Shown here in pieces: positions 1-15,200 of a DNA stretch of 64,000 nucleotides. Position 1 is the stretch's first letter. Every line of letters starts with the position of its first letter. A program made the position numbers and the translations under genes. The notes beneath the pieces are model-generated. The model searched no databases and had not been told where the DNA came from. It saw only the letters and a list, made by a program, of their open reading frames with translations. This stretch comes from Apostichopus japonicus (lineage: Eukaryota > Echinodermata > Holothuroidea > Aspidochirotida > Stichopodidae), in NCBI RefSeq assembly GCF_037975245.1, contig NC_092568.1, forward strand, positions 25,527,501-25,591,500, in the 5' to 3' direction.

Positions 1-3000
1 GGATGTTCTACTTCTACTTCTTTTCCACTGATATCCAGGAGTGTTAGAATAGTGACTATTACTGTGTCCGTGTGATCATCATCAAATGTCTATAACGAGT
101 TCCTCAGAATGGGAACAGATAGATACGACACATGATCCCTAACTTTCCCTAACTTTATCCCCCACGAACCCCCTGTAGATTTCAGAGTTGTCCACGAACC
201 CCCAACATTTTGAGACACGATCTGAGTCATTATTATACTATAATACGCATAGCAGTGCTTCGTAAAAGATCAAGTTCATAGTGTAATATTGTAATGGAAA
301 AAAAACAAGAGATGAACAAATATTTATTTGGAAACTTCAAGATCAGATCACGAATTGTATCACGCATCGATCACCCATCACACACGATGAGACGGATGCT
401 CCTGTTTTTCGATAGACCTGTACGACTTTTGTACATTACTAAATTATACGATATATCAGATTTTAGTTCAACAAAGTACTCAAGTTTTGACTCTCAGAAA
501 CATCTCACGAATCCCCTGGGATGGACTCACGCACCCCCTGGGGATTCATGCACCCCAGTTAGTGAACCCCTGATGAAGACGGTAACAAGAATCGAGTCTG
601 TTTTAAAAGCAGTTTGCTACCTTTTTTAGTCGATGCAAGGAGGAACTTGTGATAAACTGCATGCAAAGTGATGAATGTTCTGTTTATACCAGCTTGTAAA
701 ATGACGACGGGGGCTGGCTTCCTAAAAGAGAGGAATTTTCACTCTAATCTGGTCTTCTTGCAAACCCCATTTCTATCTGTATCATCTTGTAATTCAGGTG
801 ATAAGATTTACAACTCTGTTCCCTACTCTGTTTGCTATGTAACCGATCCGGTGATTACTGACTTGATTATATTCGTGTATTGGTTTTGTTTTTGTTTATG
901 GGAGGTGTGTCTTGATAAATCTACCTTGAGTACCTGGATAGTAATTCTTGGAAGTTGGGACACGCTCCAAGTAGAGTACACGAACTCTGCGATGTTTGGT
1001 ACGGGTCCAAGTAACTTCAGGTCAGCAGACGATGAAAGTAGTAAAAGAGAAGAGAACAGAAAAGAAGAGAAAGCCATACCCGTGAAGAGTTCGTAACGGA
1101 AGGAGGGGGGGGGGGTCTGACCAGTACTGTGAAGTACTCTGTGTGTGTTACGGGACGTTTTCCATATACATTTATCTCTTCCATTGCCTTGGTCAAGTCC
1201 AGGGACGACGCCCCTGGGAAAATTACGTCTAAAGAATCAATTGAAATTAGAAATCAGTTTCGTTCAGTCATCAGTTTGTTTAACCAGTTGTGCATGCGTA
1301 TATTTCCGGAAATGTGTTTTATTTATTTTATTAATTATTTTAAATTAATGGCAATAAAGGAACAGGGAAGTGTCAGAATGTACATTACTTGGCAATTTGT
1401 CGTGATTCTCGAATTTTCCTGCGTATTAAATACAAATTGACGTTCATAACAGTCATATTAATGTAAATTGCTAGACGTTTTCAAGAGAGCCAGAACAGAT
1501 GCTCTGACCCTCCAAATTATTTTCAAAGTTTGAGATTTGTTAACAATTGCAATAAAATATCTCTGTGTGCGTTTTAATTGCCTGTCGAACTTGAGCGTTG
1601 TATTGACATGAATTGACTTTCTATCATATTTGAGGGCGGTGTTTATGACCTTCAGTTGAGGAGACAATTGCGCAGTCGTCATATTTGCCTTGTGAAGCGA
1701 CGGATGTCTGTGAAGACGGTCGTTGAATATCATGATACAACATTCATGTCTCAATTATAATGTCAAATGATTAAAATGACGGAACCATCTAACCGGAGGC
1801 TGTTTTTTTTATCTTCTAATCTTGCTGGTAGAATTTGATTCACTTAAGTGATCTTGTTTAACTACAAGGGATTAGTATTCATGTCTTCACAAAACACACA
1901 TTGGTGTAAATAGTTTACAGATCTGTATATGTTACATCATACAACAAGATTAACTGTTTATTAATGGATGTTTATCTATTTGGTGCTGTTCATGGTTAAC
2001 CTCCAAACGTGATAAAGAGCAACGTTTTCACAACGAGTTTTAACAAATAAATGACCACTTCAGGACACTGTTTATCTCGAACGTAGTAATATGAACTATA
2101 GTACAGAAAGGGTATCAGCATGGCGCAACAGAATATTATACATGATTTGAAGAGATAAGTTATGAGGTGCCTTCAGTTTGTATATCCATCATCAACTCCA
2201 ATTACACTGAAATAGATTGCTGATAATTCGATCGAGGTATAACGTGATTAGCTTTGGGAAAGGATATCGATGTGATGGCAAAGGAAGGATGGCCCCTTGC
2301 TTTCCTACATATTTCGTGGTCGTTCATGCTTCTCATCACCGCAACCATCCTTGCTATTCATGCTCCTCTTCGATCTTAACCCTCCCCACCTCTGCCACCA
2401 CTATTGATCCTATATTCGACTGCTCCTACCCTCCCTACCTCTTCTCAACCTGCCCCCTTCTCTCTCCTTCTGTTCCTATTCCACCTTATACTCTTGCTCC
2501 TCCTCCTCCTCTTCTTTCTCTCCGACTCCTCCCTCCCTCCCTCGCCTTGTCCTTCCCTGTTATTATTATTTCATCCCATGTTTGCGTGAATCATTATAAG
2601 TGTTGTAACATCGGTCTGCTCAGTGCTATACATAGGGATGATAAGGTTATCACAGAGCCGATCATCTGTTTTCAATCGTCTGGTATATATTCCCATGCTC
2701 TAGTATTTCCTACTGTATACGCCAAATCATATTTGTGGTATATTTATCTTAGAGATAGAACGTAGGGGAAGAGAGATTCTCCTATATACCGTGTTCCCCG
2801 CACTTTTTACGCGAGAAAAGGTAAGACTCCTCCACAGAAATTTAACACATTTTGATGTTAATAACTTAATAAGAGTCATAAAATATTCCAAATTCTTTCT
2901 GGCTAATTAGATTTCTTCATTCATGGTGACATTTTGAAGATCTTTTCTTAATTGTTGATATTATCCAGATGCGCAATAGCTGCTGCTACGTTCTGTCTGT

Positions 3001-5381
3001 TTACAACTGTCGGCTATGATCACACAGTGGAGGCGTGAATCAATGTGACAGGACTCGCCCATCCCTTTACACTGAAGGTGCTACGCGTTCTTCCATCCCA
3101 TGACGTCTGCCTGGAATTTATCGAGCTCATCACCGCTGAGGATGCCGGGTAACTTCTTCCCATGACGTCGACTACAACGAAGGTCATCCTCGCTAAGGAT
3201 GCTGGGATACTCCTTCTTTGATATGGCGCAGTTTGGCAGCCGCCATAAAGCTAACTTCAAAGTCGAGGAGACAAAGATAAACATTTCATTTAACTGAACG
3301 AACGTATGTTTGTGTTGCGGATTCGAAAAGGGAAGTGGACTGTTGGGGGGGAGGGGGTCTCATCTGTCCCGAAAGAAGATTTTGATGGTGACGAAGTCGA
3401 GGTCGAGGACGAGGACGATGACATAATTTACGATGACGTTGATGAGGACAATGATTATTGACAGAATATCAACTCACATCACAACCTCCCTCCACTTCCC
3501 CAAAGAAAGTGGCATTTATTCCCAGTAAATGTGAAGTTTAGACCCTCCAAAGTAAAACTGAACTTTGACGAAACACAGTTATAATCTATACCTCTCCGTA
3601 TGACCTATGACATATTAGTGTTTCAACGTTGGTTGGTCCTATCTGCTAAAGGATCCACATAGTGTTAGTTTGGATACAACATTTCCGATAGAAAGTAACG
3701 ACGCGTTGCCTAATTCAAACAGCTGTTTGCGTTTCATTTCATTGTACTAATTAGCTTAATTAGTTCATCACATTTGGTTATAATGAGAGGCTGGATCAGT
3801 GGGGCTACAGTCCCTGGGACCGGAGTCACTTAGCAAACCCGGGACAATGTGGGATAGAGAACAGTGTATTTTCTTAATATAATTAGTTTAATTAAGGAAA
3901 ACTGAAGGACGCAAAATCGATGCCATGTGATAACATTGTCCACGGGGCCAACATAGCTCCCGACGCCCACGTGTGATTGTATAGCCACTACGGTACACCA
4001 AGACTATCTGTACACAGCAAGCTTGTCGAAAACACATTTTCTTACACATATAAACCAGAGGGCTGTATTGGAAACATCTCTTGTCATTCAGTAAACGATA
4101 GCTGTAGCTCCTCGTGCTAGCTTATAATTTGCTGCATGCGAGAGGCGTGAGTCGAGTCGTATAGTTTTTCACATGTAGGCTATAATTTCACGAATAGTTA
4201 AGAAATCCCATCAAAACTGAGGTTTGTTGGGTTTGTCTCCTAAATTAACTTGAAATGGACTTGTGTTATTTACATAACAGATGCTTAAAATCATCGAGCC
4301 GAAAATCTCGCCAGAACAACCACAAAGAGTTTACTCAGATCTGTCTCATGTATACTTTCAAAGCAGTTATACCTATTCGGCCAGCCTGCTTTGGAAGGGG
4401 ATTTGAGCCTACAGTGACCTTGCGCAAGGTGAAGGTGACGGGGATCCATATAGTATGATGACTGAATTTGTAAGAAATGTGAACTGTTATGGACGGCTGT
4501 ATAGGCTAATCAGACATTTACGGATGGCAGTTGTGGCCGTAGGGTGGACGTCGGGATTAGTCCCCCCCCCCCAAAAAAAATAGAAATTCTTAAAGTTAAG
4601 ACAGCAAATGCTGCGTTCTGAGGCATATTCCGACTATAAACTTAGTCTCATTAATACTTAAGGTTGTGCTAAAGAACTCTTTTGAATCAAAAAACAATCC
4701 CCCGGCTGAAGGCTTTCCCCATGCACGACTGCAGTGAAGGTGACCCACCCCCCCCCCCACGCCCCCTTGGGCACAACAGTGGTTTCTGAAGAAGTTTTTA
4801 TCGTCACTCACTTTGACTTCATCTCATAAAAATAAAACACATCGTTAGCTAAATGTGCTATTTTGTTCATTGTTAAACAATTAATTACGTGATATTAGTG
4901 ACCATTAGTAGTTTATATCTTTATTTCCTAGAGCTGCAAACCTATACCATGTAGTGATCATGAGTTGCCACATTATTTTTTGTTTTAACAAGTTCAGTAA
5001 GCGGGTAGGTTTTAAAATTTACGACTTTTGCTTCAAAGTCGACCTGACCTTTTTCAAATCTGTCTATGATGAGATGAATGGTTATAAATTATTCGCCCCC
5101 ATTGGGACATGTATGATAGGTGAACATTAACGTCGTACGTATAATTAGCCATATAACCCATATGTTTCCTGTAAAAACATCTGTGAAGAATTATCTGGTT
5201 ATATTTTAGGTCTATCAGTATAAGTACGCACCCAAGTTCTGACATCAATATCCTCAGTCGAAGAGTAGACTTATAATAAGCATTGCATTAAAACAAAGGA
5301 TTCCTGTAGTCGCGAATGTTACTTGAGATGTGTTCGTTATGCACAGTCTGTCCAATCCTTCTGATTCCCTGCCCGTCTACA

Positions 5382-5442
5382 CAGTCACACACATCCACAC
5401 ATATCTACAGACATCCACACACATCCACACACATCTACACAC
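5382..5442 (+). repeat. ACATCCAC/ACATCTAC short tandem repeat
   Basis: A run of imperfect CACACATCCACACATCTA-type units, visible directly. It makes a low-complexity Thr/His/Ser reading frame that is not a gene. Confidence 0.75.
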
Positions 5443-7382
5443 GGGAACCAGATAGAAGATTTTACCCCCTCGAAACTATATATTATGCTTCTTATTACGA
5501 ATCAGTTGCATATTCATATGGTGTATTAGCCTGCCATGTTCATGTATATAGTGACATATAGAGAGAAGCAAAAGGAAATGTCACTTACTTACTTTATGGA
5601 ACGAACACTTTTTTTGCACAGTTTGAAGTCACCATGGGATGTTGTACAAACAAAGATGGTCAGCAAATTATTATAACTAGATATTCCAACACTCTCAGAA
5701 GAAATTAGTGCTGTAAAGTGTGATAAAAAGGAGTCTTCTAATGATTTGAATCTTTGTGCCCATGTTATGCATATGTAGTAGTTTTTGTGTCATAATCCTT
5801 TCGAAGAAACTCAAATGAGTAATGTAGAAGCATCCGCTAATTTTGGTGGGGGTGGGGAGGGGATGGGGAGATGCTCTCTCCTCATTGTCAGCCCGGGGAA
5901 AACGTTCAGTCGAGGGTACTTTCCATTCAGTCGGAAAAGAATTAAACCGCTTCTTGCATTTAGATCTCAATTGTGAATTCTTATTATACCGCAGAACGCA
6001 CCAGTTAACATCTAAACTCCCCTCCTCCTCCTTCCCAAGACACCATTACATGTGAGTCGGCCAAACCGCCTCCTTTATCAAATCCTAAATCTGCGTCCGT
6101 CCCTTCCATAAAGGTCCCTTACCCCTACCTAAATCAGTCAGGGGACTTCATTTAGTGAGGTATCTAAAATGGTCAAGCAATGAAAAGTTATAGGAAAGAG
6201 TAAGAACTGAAATGTGCATGATAATCCTTCGATTGTGAGTCTCTATATATTGTGCTTCTGTTATAGCTAAACCCTTGTTTCCCAAATAATGGGTGGCAAC
6301 AACCTCAGACTGTCACGCAGTGATTCGTGATAAATGTGTGTGTTTACAAGCGTTGTTGTTTACTAACTCTCATTCCATAAGCTTTCAAAATACAAACGAA
6401 ATTATTCCATGTAGTGTAAAACGGGGAGCTAGATTCTATATGAGTCGACTGCGTACAGAGTTCATTGAATCTCTGGATTAACCACGCATGGATGTTCGTC
6501 CACATCCGTAAAGATCAGGTCTTTACTGCATCATTGGCGTGTCATAGGAAAAGAGGTGAACAGACTTTTCTCTTGGCTCCCTCCCGGCGGCCAGGTCACT
6601 TCAGAAAATCTTATTGATCCCGACGTTATTTGTCGTCGTAGAGGTCAGAGGTCATTGATGACTCGTCCGCTTATTGCAAATTGACTGATTTTGCTACAAT
6701 ATGAGGACATAACAAAATTATACTTTCTGTTATTTTTAATAGCCTGGAGCTATGAGGATAGATTTCGAGGTAGTTTCACTTTGGGATTCCAGAGGGGATA
6801 TTTCTCGTTATTATCTTCAATTTGTTCATTTTCTCTTTCTTCAGATATTGATTTGTATTTCCGACAGCCTTTTACGGTGCAGTTTCGCAATCGCTGGATG
6901 AGGTTACAAAGTGTACGGTAACCATCATGTGTTTTAGTATTCTATGAAACTTGTGTATCACATGAACGGCCGAACGAACGAATAAATGACTTAATTAGTA
7001 TAACAGGAGTACGTTTGAATACTCATTGTCGTGTTATATCATTCAGATATACTTCAACCTGAAGCTGGTTTCAAGACTACTTACTCAACTTTCTACAAAC
7101 TTAAATAGTTGCGTAGGACACTATCAAAACCGGTGAGGTGCAGAAAATTGGTGGATTCTGGGATCTTCATCGGAAGAATATCAGTCTTTTAAAGGCTTTG
7201 GTGGCCAAGCAAGGTGGGCCAATTCCCATGTTCAGTGTTTCGTCGACTTTTATACTAGACATAATTATTAGATAGCCATTATGTGAATCACCTGGCACTC
7301 ATTTTACTATAGTACAAAATGATCCAACCAAATGGTTTAACATCCCTAGTTGAAAAAGTGATGGGCAGAAACGTACTACACC

Positions 7383-7471
7383 TACCCTGCCCGTTTCTGC
7401 CCCTTCCTGCCCTTCCTGCCCCTTCCTGCTCCTTCCTGCCCCTTCCTGCCCTCTTCTGCCCCTTCCTGCCC
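7383..7471 (+). repeat. CCTGCCCCTT minisatellite
   Basis: About nine degenerate copies of a ten-base pyrimidine-rich unit, CCTGCCCCTT, with T/C variants. It is strongly strand-asymmetric and explains the low-complexity open frames on both strands here. Confidence 0.85.
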
Positions 7472-8446
7472 ACTGTTCCTATGCAAATGTTAATGCTTCG
7501 GTGGCATGTTGAATTAATGATTGAACTTAATTCTAAAAAAGAACTCCATTGTCATCATGTCAGCTTCTGCATTACACATTACAACTTGCTAATGCTAATG
7601 GATTGTAGTATGGAAACTATCGAAATGTTTATTTAAAGTAACCAAGAACATTTAGAATATATCCGTGCCCAGTCGAATAAGCCTTCAGACATGAAACTCC
7701 CAAAATATGACAGAAAGTCTAAAAAGTTTCATTCATAATCAAATCTTACAGAAAATTAAAAACTAAAATGATTTTCGCTTAAATGAGAAACCGAATTGTA
7801 AATAAATACATTTTTAGTGCATGATCAAAAACATATATAAGGATCAGAACTTTCGGGAAAGTACTCTGGAATACGTTTAGGAGGGAAAAAGGCATAATTG
7901 ATAGAGAAGTCATCTATTCGCAACGAAAATTGATATTGAAATGTTTTGTATAAGGCTAAATCACACTTTCATATATTTCGCCTACAGTAATATTTTAAGC
8001 TATTTGACCTATAACCGTGACATAGTTTTTATGGTGACATAAACCTTCCAGGCATTTGACTGAATTTCATAAAATTTAGTATTCTCTTTTGACGGACCTT
8101 CAGCTTATCAGAAAAAAAAGAGCAAACCATTCGCAAATACCATTCCACATTCCATGTCCTTTAGGGATTATATTTCTTAAATTGTGAATGACATTTTTCT
8201 CCTTTCAGTTATAATAATAAAAAGTTCACGTCTTTCTTTATTGAGATGAATATTAAGGACTTATCTCAAGAATGAAAACATGGCCCATACATCAATTACC
8301 TAGCGTCGACTTTCAAGTTTGTTATCTTTGCTTTAGTTAAATATATTGAATGACAGATGTGATTCTTCAGTTGCATATTTTCTCTGGAGGTCTTTTTGTC
8401 GTGTTGTGAAAACATATGTTAGATGGTGCACATCAAGTCATTATTT

Positions 8447-8484
8447 TTCTTATTATTATTATTACTATTATTATTATTATTATT
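8447..8484 (+). repeat. ATT microsatellite
   Basis: A run of ATT triplets with one ACT interruption. Confidence 0.85.
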
Positions 8485-11400
8485 TTCATGACGGGTCCTT
8501 ACGATTGAAGTATCATCAGTTTTACTTCAGACTCAATGAATAGAAAATGTCTAAATAATAAAACGATAATTTTAAAAGGGTTAGCTAATGACATTTAATG
8601 AGCATTGTGTTAGTGTAGCAATAGACAGGTTGATGAGAAGGAGGAGGGGGTTAGAGAGGGGGAGGTTTAAGATATCGATACTTGCTACATACTGCATGTT
8701 CACCAAGACTATAAAATGGCCGGAAACAGTTGAAATTTTGCGACAAATTGTTTTCAGTAGAAGAGATAGTTTCACTAGTAGAACATAATTCTAATGTAGA
8801 GTGCGCGCAAACGTGCAACTGAATATTGCTCTGGAATTACTGAAGTCGTTTTTTAATGGTTGATAATATATTAAGGTTTGAAAGTTAAACCCTGGATATA
8901 ACGACACACTGCGTGACCTACGTGACACCAGAATTGTTGACATTTACTAAACTGTTTATTGAGTCCCGTTTTTGAATGCACCGATTTGAGGAAGATTATT
9001 TACAAGTCGAGATAGTAGCCATGGTTACAACTTATAGCTTTCAATTCCGCCGTGACCGTCTGACAGATGTAGTCATGTGACTACTGACACCGAATATGTG
9101 TTGAATTATACGTCTGTTACTTTATAGTGGATTTGTATATGCTATAATGGTATAGACCGATAGGGACAGACCCAACTTCAATATACATGGTGGGAGGGGG
9201 GGTTCTGTTCGGGTCATACCACTTTTTCTTTGGGTGAACAAGACTATATTGGTAGAATATATGGTTGGGAGCCAATTTTTGGGCAACTCCTGTTTGCGAA
9301 AGTGAGCAAACAACAATAATACTATATCCGTACCAGTGGCACGAAACAGATTATCCTCAAAGGCCGACATGCTGCATAAGTTGTCAACTTTTACAAAAGA
9401 GGAACATACCTTGGGAGCGAGATTACATGTTATTCCCAGGCTACCCTTCCGCAACTACCCATGATGCCAACCGTGACAGCCTCGTAATGTAACTTATGAT
9501 GTTACGGCAATGCAAGTTTATTTGATACATAAACCTTGAATTTCATAATTCATTTTATATAGATAGTTTAGCCCGATACAGATGTAGTATTTCTGTATTT
9601 TCGTCGACAGCAATCCTGGTCAACTTTCCCGAGAGACGTGAAGCATGATGCGGAAATATGCAGAATTGGTATCACAGATGGTTTTCTCATCATGTGACCG
9701 CTGGTAGCTAAAGCCGGAAGGTTGGCCGAAGAGACGTTTATGGGACGGAATTGCAGTATTTATTGTAATTTATCGAGCATCTTGTGATACTGATGACAAA
9801 CGCCGAGACAAATGCTCCTTGTGTGCAAGCTGTAAAAGTCCGAAGAATCATTTATCTAACCCCCAAATAGTGGCTGGACGTAAACAGTTGTATTTCATTT
9901 TGTGATATTTAAAGCTATATATTTATACTTTGACTTTGTGGCTTTGAAGCGAGTTTTGAACAAGCCAAAGTCACGGTACGATTTACATCTATCTACAGCG
10001 ATGTACAAACCAATCAGTGTCTCATAAGCAAGTTGTATCCCACAGAGATATGATCAGTCTAGTCAAGTGGTGGGTCATTTTGATATGCTTACAACATCAT
10101 TAACTGATATAGAACATTGCCATTGTATCAGCCAACGTCGTTCCGTCATCCCTATACCTATTGTCGTCGCGAAAATTTTGAAAATACCCTCTCCTATTCT
10201 CCTCCATCCCTCCTCGCTTTATCCTACATCTCACACCACACCCCCCCCCCCCCCACCACACACCCCGCCTCAATTGTCGGTTTCCCAACTCTGTATACCT
10301 CTTCCAATCCCTCACATTCCCTACAGATCTGTCCTTCCTCTTGGCACGTTTCAGTTAAACATGTCCTACAGACTACCGTACCCTGTACAGCAGATTCACT
10401 CTGCATTGATATAGGCGTGTATATGCCTGATTATTAATTATGTTGGAATGCTTAAATGCGGTTATCAGTATCTTTTCGTCAGCATTCCCTGTACAGTGTA
10501 TAACCCTACACTCTGTACTTTACTATACAGTCTCAAGCAGCAATTAAATTAGCTTTAATGGTCTTCATAAATTCATATCAAACAAACTCGTTCTTTTGAT
10601 TTCATTGCAGCCACCCAAACAGCATGAAATTCTTTATGACACGTATAATTACTGATGCATGCATATGGAGAATTATTTACTTCGTTTGTGCATGTATTGG
10701 CTACTGACTTTAATCGCTGTTGATTATCATCGGAAAGGGTATATATACCCCGGCTGATGTCATTGCTCGGATCTGGTCAAATGTGAGATATAATCTCATT
10801 TAACGAAAACTATAAATAAACATCTGCCAACTACACATACAACAGATAAGCTTAGGCTCTGCCGTTAGAGTCCCTTTAATTAGACAAAAGGGGATCTATA
10901 GTTTACCATGGAGCTATAAACGAGATCCATGAGTTTACAGACCAAAGAGCTGCCGTGTTTAAAGGTATACCTTTAATAATGGCCTATGTCGCTAATCTAG
11001 TATCAAGTTAAACTGATTTACGGCTCCAGCTTTTCAATCGTCGATTATCCAAGGGCACTGGGGGCTAGGTTTACACCAGGTACTTGTAAATAACTCCCTG
11101 GTTGCACGGTACATTACGCATTTGGTCACCAAATGTTGACTGAAAGGAGTATTTGCTTATATATATATACAAATTAAAGCATAGTCCCTCCTCCTAACTA
11201 ACCCTTCCCTACACGTCCCCTTCCTCTGATTCCGCAAGCGACCCACCTAATGATTATCGATCCTGTATCAGTCCCAGTGTCAATATGAAGTCTATACTTC
11301 AATTCATTCTCAGTAAGGACTTCATACAGCATATATAGATATTGCCTCAAGGGATGATAAATAGCTGTATCTAAAAACAGACATTATTCCGTCTGCGTAT

Positions 11401-12142
11401 ATCAAGAATAGAACGAAAAAGTATAAATAATATGGTAATATCAAGGGGAAGTGTATCATCAATGATATAGTATCTCTAAAGTAATTTTTTACACACACAA
11501 AAACAGAGAAATTGATATCATCGTGGTCAACCTTTGCGAGTCACCCCACATACCCTTCTGCATACTTTGCATGACCTTTATACCTCATGGCGAGGATAAT
11601 TAAAACATTTATGTTCATAAATGGAGCCACGACTTTGGGAAATGTCAGGATAAATAACAGGTTCGATATAACAGCTGCATGTTATATGATGGCAAAACCT
11701 TTTGCATTCGTTGTCATGGACCATACACTTATAACTACCATTTCAACCTGTTGGTGCACACAATAAAATAACACGTTAAGTCGAGCAAGTAAATAGCGGT
11801 GGCTATGATGGTATATTACCTGGGCTTGCTGGACCACCGAATATGCTGTTGAGTGTATATATTAGCGATCTGAAAACTTTTCGATCCACGAGACAAGTGT
11901 CTTCCATGATAATTGAGCCACAACGTATACCACACCTTACGCGGCCTCGGAATCGGCGATTAAAGTGCTCGAAAAAACTAGCTAGCAATATGAACTTGAT
12001 GTTAGCAAAATAAATTTAGCTTGTGTATAGTAGTCAGGCTGACAAAGGCAAACAACATTCACAATATCACAATTGCATTCTATCGCTCAATATAATACTC
12101 TTGTCTTCAAGGTAGGTTTCGCGGCCCCTTGTTTAGGGTAGC

Positions 12143-12147
<5 letters not shown>

Positions 12148-12177
<30 letters not shown>

Positions 12178-12213
12178 AACAACAAAAATAATAATAATAA
12201 TAATAATAAAAAT
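12148..12213 (+). repeat. TAA microsatellite
   Basis: Two ATA/TAA triplet blocks, separated by a short AAC/AAA-rich spacer. Confidence 0.85.
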
Positions 12214-15200
12214 AAAATAACGTTATAGGGTCGCCAATTAGTCGCACTAAAATAATAATGCAGAAATATATTGTGGAAACCAAAAATGGGAAAAATCTTG
12301 AACATTGAAAGTACCTTTAAAAGTTGCAAAATATCACACCATTACTAAGCACCGTTCATGTATATAGTAAAATTTTCTCTAGTGGGGGGGGGGGGGAGGT
12401 ACCTGCCGCCATAAACCCCGTTCCGTGGGTCGCAACATCTGCCACTATTATTGGGGCCATTATGCAACTAAGGCTTCAATATCAGGGATTTAAGAGATTT
12501 CTGTGGTTACAATCATTATGTTTCTACGTATCCGACTTAGCAACAGTTTAGTTCAATACCAGAAATTTTTGTTTCATTTGAAAACCAAAATATAGGCCGA
12601 TTCTTGCTGGCGAATTTGGTGGATTACAGTACCATCAATTTATGGTTCCACAAGTCTTACATCCCTTTGGCAAAATGAATAGCAAGCGCAAGAAGCCTAT
12701 AAGCTGCTTTATAGGCCCCTGGGGATAACACAAAGTACATATCCAACAGGCAGAAAACTCATAAATCTAACAAGATATTACAGCTTTCACTCCAAATAAG
12801 CCATTATAGCCTACACTAACCAGTGGCACTATACGACCCTCCATTGAATCAGACTGGACTACTTTGCCTTCCATATTTTCCTTTCTTTAACATTATTCAA
12901 ATTCCTCACATTCTTGTGGGATTTAAGAGGATTTATAGGACTTTTCTTGCGAAAACGAAACAAATTTCTTTTCTGTCAACATACCTCTAGCGCTTACTGA
13001 CATCGCAGCAAAAATAGCTGGATAATGAATTAGGCATGCGGACTATGTCGAACGTTAGACCCTCCCGATACGATTTAGATGACCGTATGCCTTTGCTCGC
13101 GAGGGATATGGGGGTGCACAAGGGATACACGGGCGGATGTACAACGTGAATGTTACTTCCATGCAGTAGACTGCAGTGTATATACGCGCGCATCAGTTGT
13201 TAGGTTCGATTTAAGCCCTCATATTTGCTGATTGAGTCTTGACAAACAATTCTCTGCCTCTTCATATTAATAAGTTACGTTATCTGTTCAGGTCATACCT
13301 TCTTCACCGATCAAGACGTCAGTGATGTTGGTATGAGAAAGTCATGTCATTATTATATGAAGTAATTATGCGAATATCATGTACAGACAAATAGCCTATA
13401 CACAACACTATACACTGTTCATTTATTTGATATGCTATACTGAAGACTCTCTGTGCTTATTTATAATGTAATAACCATATAATACAATGTGTGGGATATC
13501 GTAACATATTAGACACCACTGCAGGTCACTGGTGCAGTTCTGGAATCTATAAATGTTTTTCAATCGAGCTCATAAATTGTCACCAAAAGTATAGTATCTG
13601 GGACAGTCCCGTTTTAACTTCCCAAGCAGCAGTATTGTCTACTAACTAAATGATTCAGAATTTACACGCTCAAAGCAAAAGAACCTATCGACAGGATAAC
13701 TTTGCCTATACTTTCACGGAAGTAAATTGATAATTTCATAAGAGTATGTCACGGGATGGACCGCACCCTACAAACAGGCTATGCAAATTATCGAGGGCGT
13801 TATACAAAAATTCCAAATTGAGACGTTCAGCTGCAATAGCCTCTAGTGAGGGTGCAGTGACAAAAGATACACTCCCCTTAGAAATAATGGCTACAATCGG
13901 AATTGTTCCCATTTCTAACACAAGACAGCACCCCAAGCCCACTGGTCAACGCCACGCCAACCATTACTTTCACGTGGAACGCCGTCGTCAACGCATCATT
14001 GAAATTCAACGACGCAAAATACGTCATCGGTATTATGTGGCAAGTGTATACCATGCATGCAGAATCGGGTTGAATTCGGCCAGCATATACCTTTAAACCA
14101 GCAAGCTAAATTTAGAGCTTTATAGTGCCATATTGGAAAACAAACGCATGCGTTTTAGGTTATGTTTCTACAAAACGTTGTCGGCTTTCGAAGACGCCAT
14201 CTTGTATATTTGCTATCAGTCCTATAATAATGTTACACGGAAACGCGTTGTATGTAAACATGATGTCCCTGTAATATGTTGTAAACATTGAAAAATAAAA
14301 ATGCAGAGCTAAACAATATCAATATTGAGTGTTGAGTATAGAGACACAGCGCAATCAACACAGTGACGTAGACCTGTTTATGTTTAAAATGTACAGATGA
14401 TGATCCTACATCCAATGTTATGTTATACGACCCCTTGACACAGATTATTTGACTAAGCCTCCACTGGATCAAGAGCAGAAAAACAAATCGTTTTCAAAAG
14501 CATGCAGGGAGTCTAAAAGCGAAATAAAATATGGTGTTATGTAAATGTTTCTTTCTATTTGTATGCAATAATCTTACGTGAATAGTTATAAACTTCCTTT
14601 TGGAAGAGATAAAGTACTCTGTTTTTGTCGCTATACTGTCAGATTTTAAAGTAAAGATGTGATTGTGTTCGAAAGAAGAAGTGTAATTAATACGTTTAGT
14701 TATTACGTATTGAAAGTTCAAAGTGATGTACCTCCCTATCATATATCTAGAAACGACACAACGTGATCGGAGCCTTGCGAGGAAACTCATCTCTTTGCAA
14801 ATATTCAGAGGATTGACAACGTTTAACTCCGCTTGATCAGGTCAAAGGTAAGAAAACTCTTTTAAATTTTGAAGTATTTACTCAATTTGAAAGACTAGAT
14901 ATTAAGTTCACGCTCCCCCCCCCCCCCAAAAAAAAAAACAACTTGTACTTTAGTGTCCCTTCCTCTTTGTAATTTCTAAAGTTTTCGACAGAATGGTTAA
15001 ATATTGGAGCGTCGACGACTATGTTGAATGATTCAATTTGTCGAGTACAGCGACGGTCCCCAAACTCTATGAAGCCACACAAAAGGGAGAAACAAACACT
15101 TTCGGTGGGTCGCGGGATTTTCCAGACCATCGATTCTAAGGGTTGCGGCTCTGGTAGGGCGTGGTTCAGTCCTCAGAAGATAGTAGGTCGTGGAACTAAC

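Noticed and set aside
2217-2765. 182-residue open frame
   Set aside because: Pyrimidine-rich low complexity (Pro/Ser/Leu) with no domain, no signal peptide and no splice context. It looks like chance.
13746-14096. 116-residue basic open frame
   Set aside because: Codons look random, there is no family resemblance, and an overlapping frame exists on the other strand.
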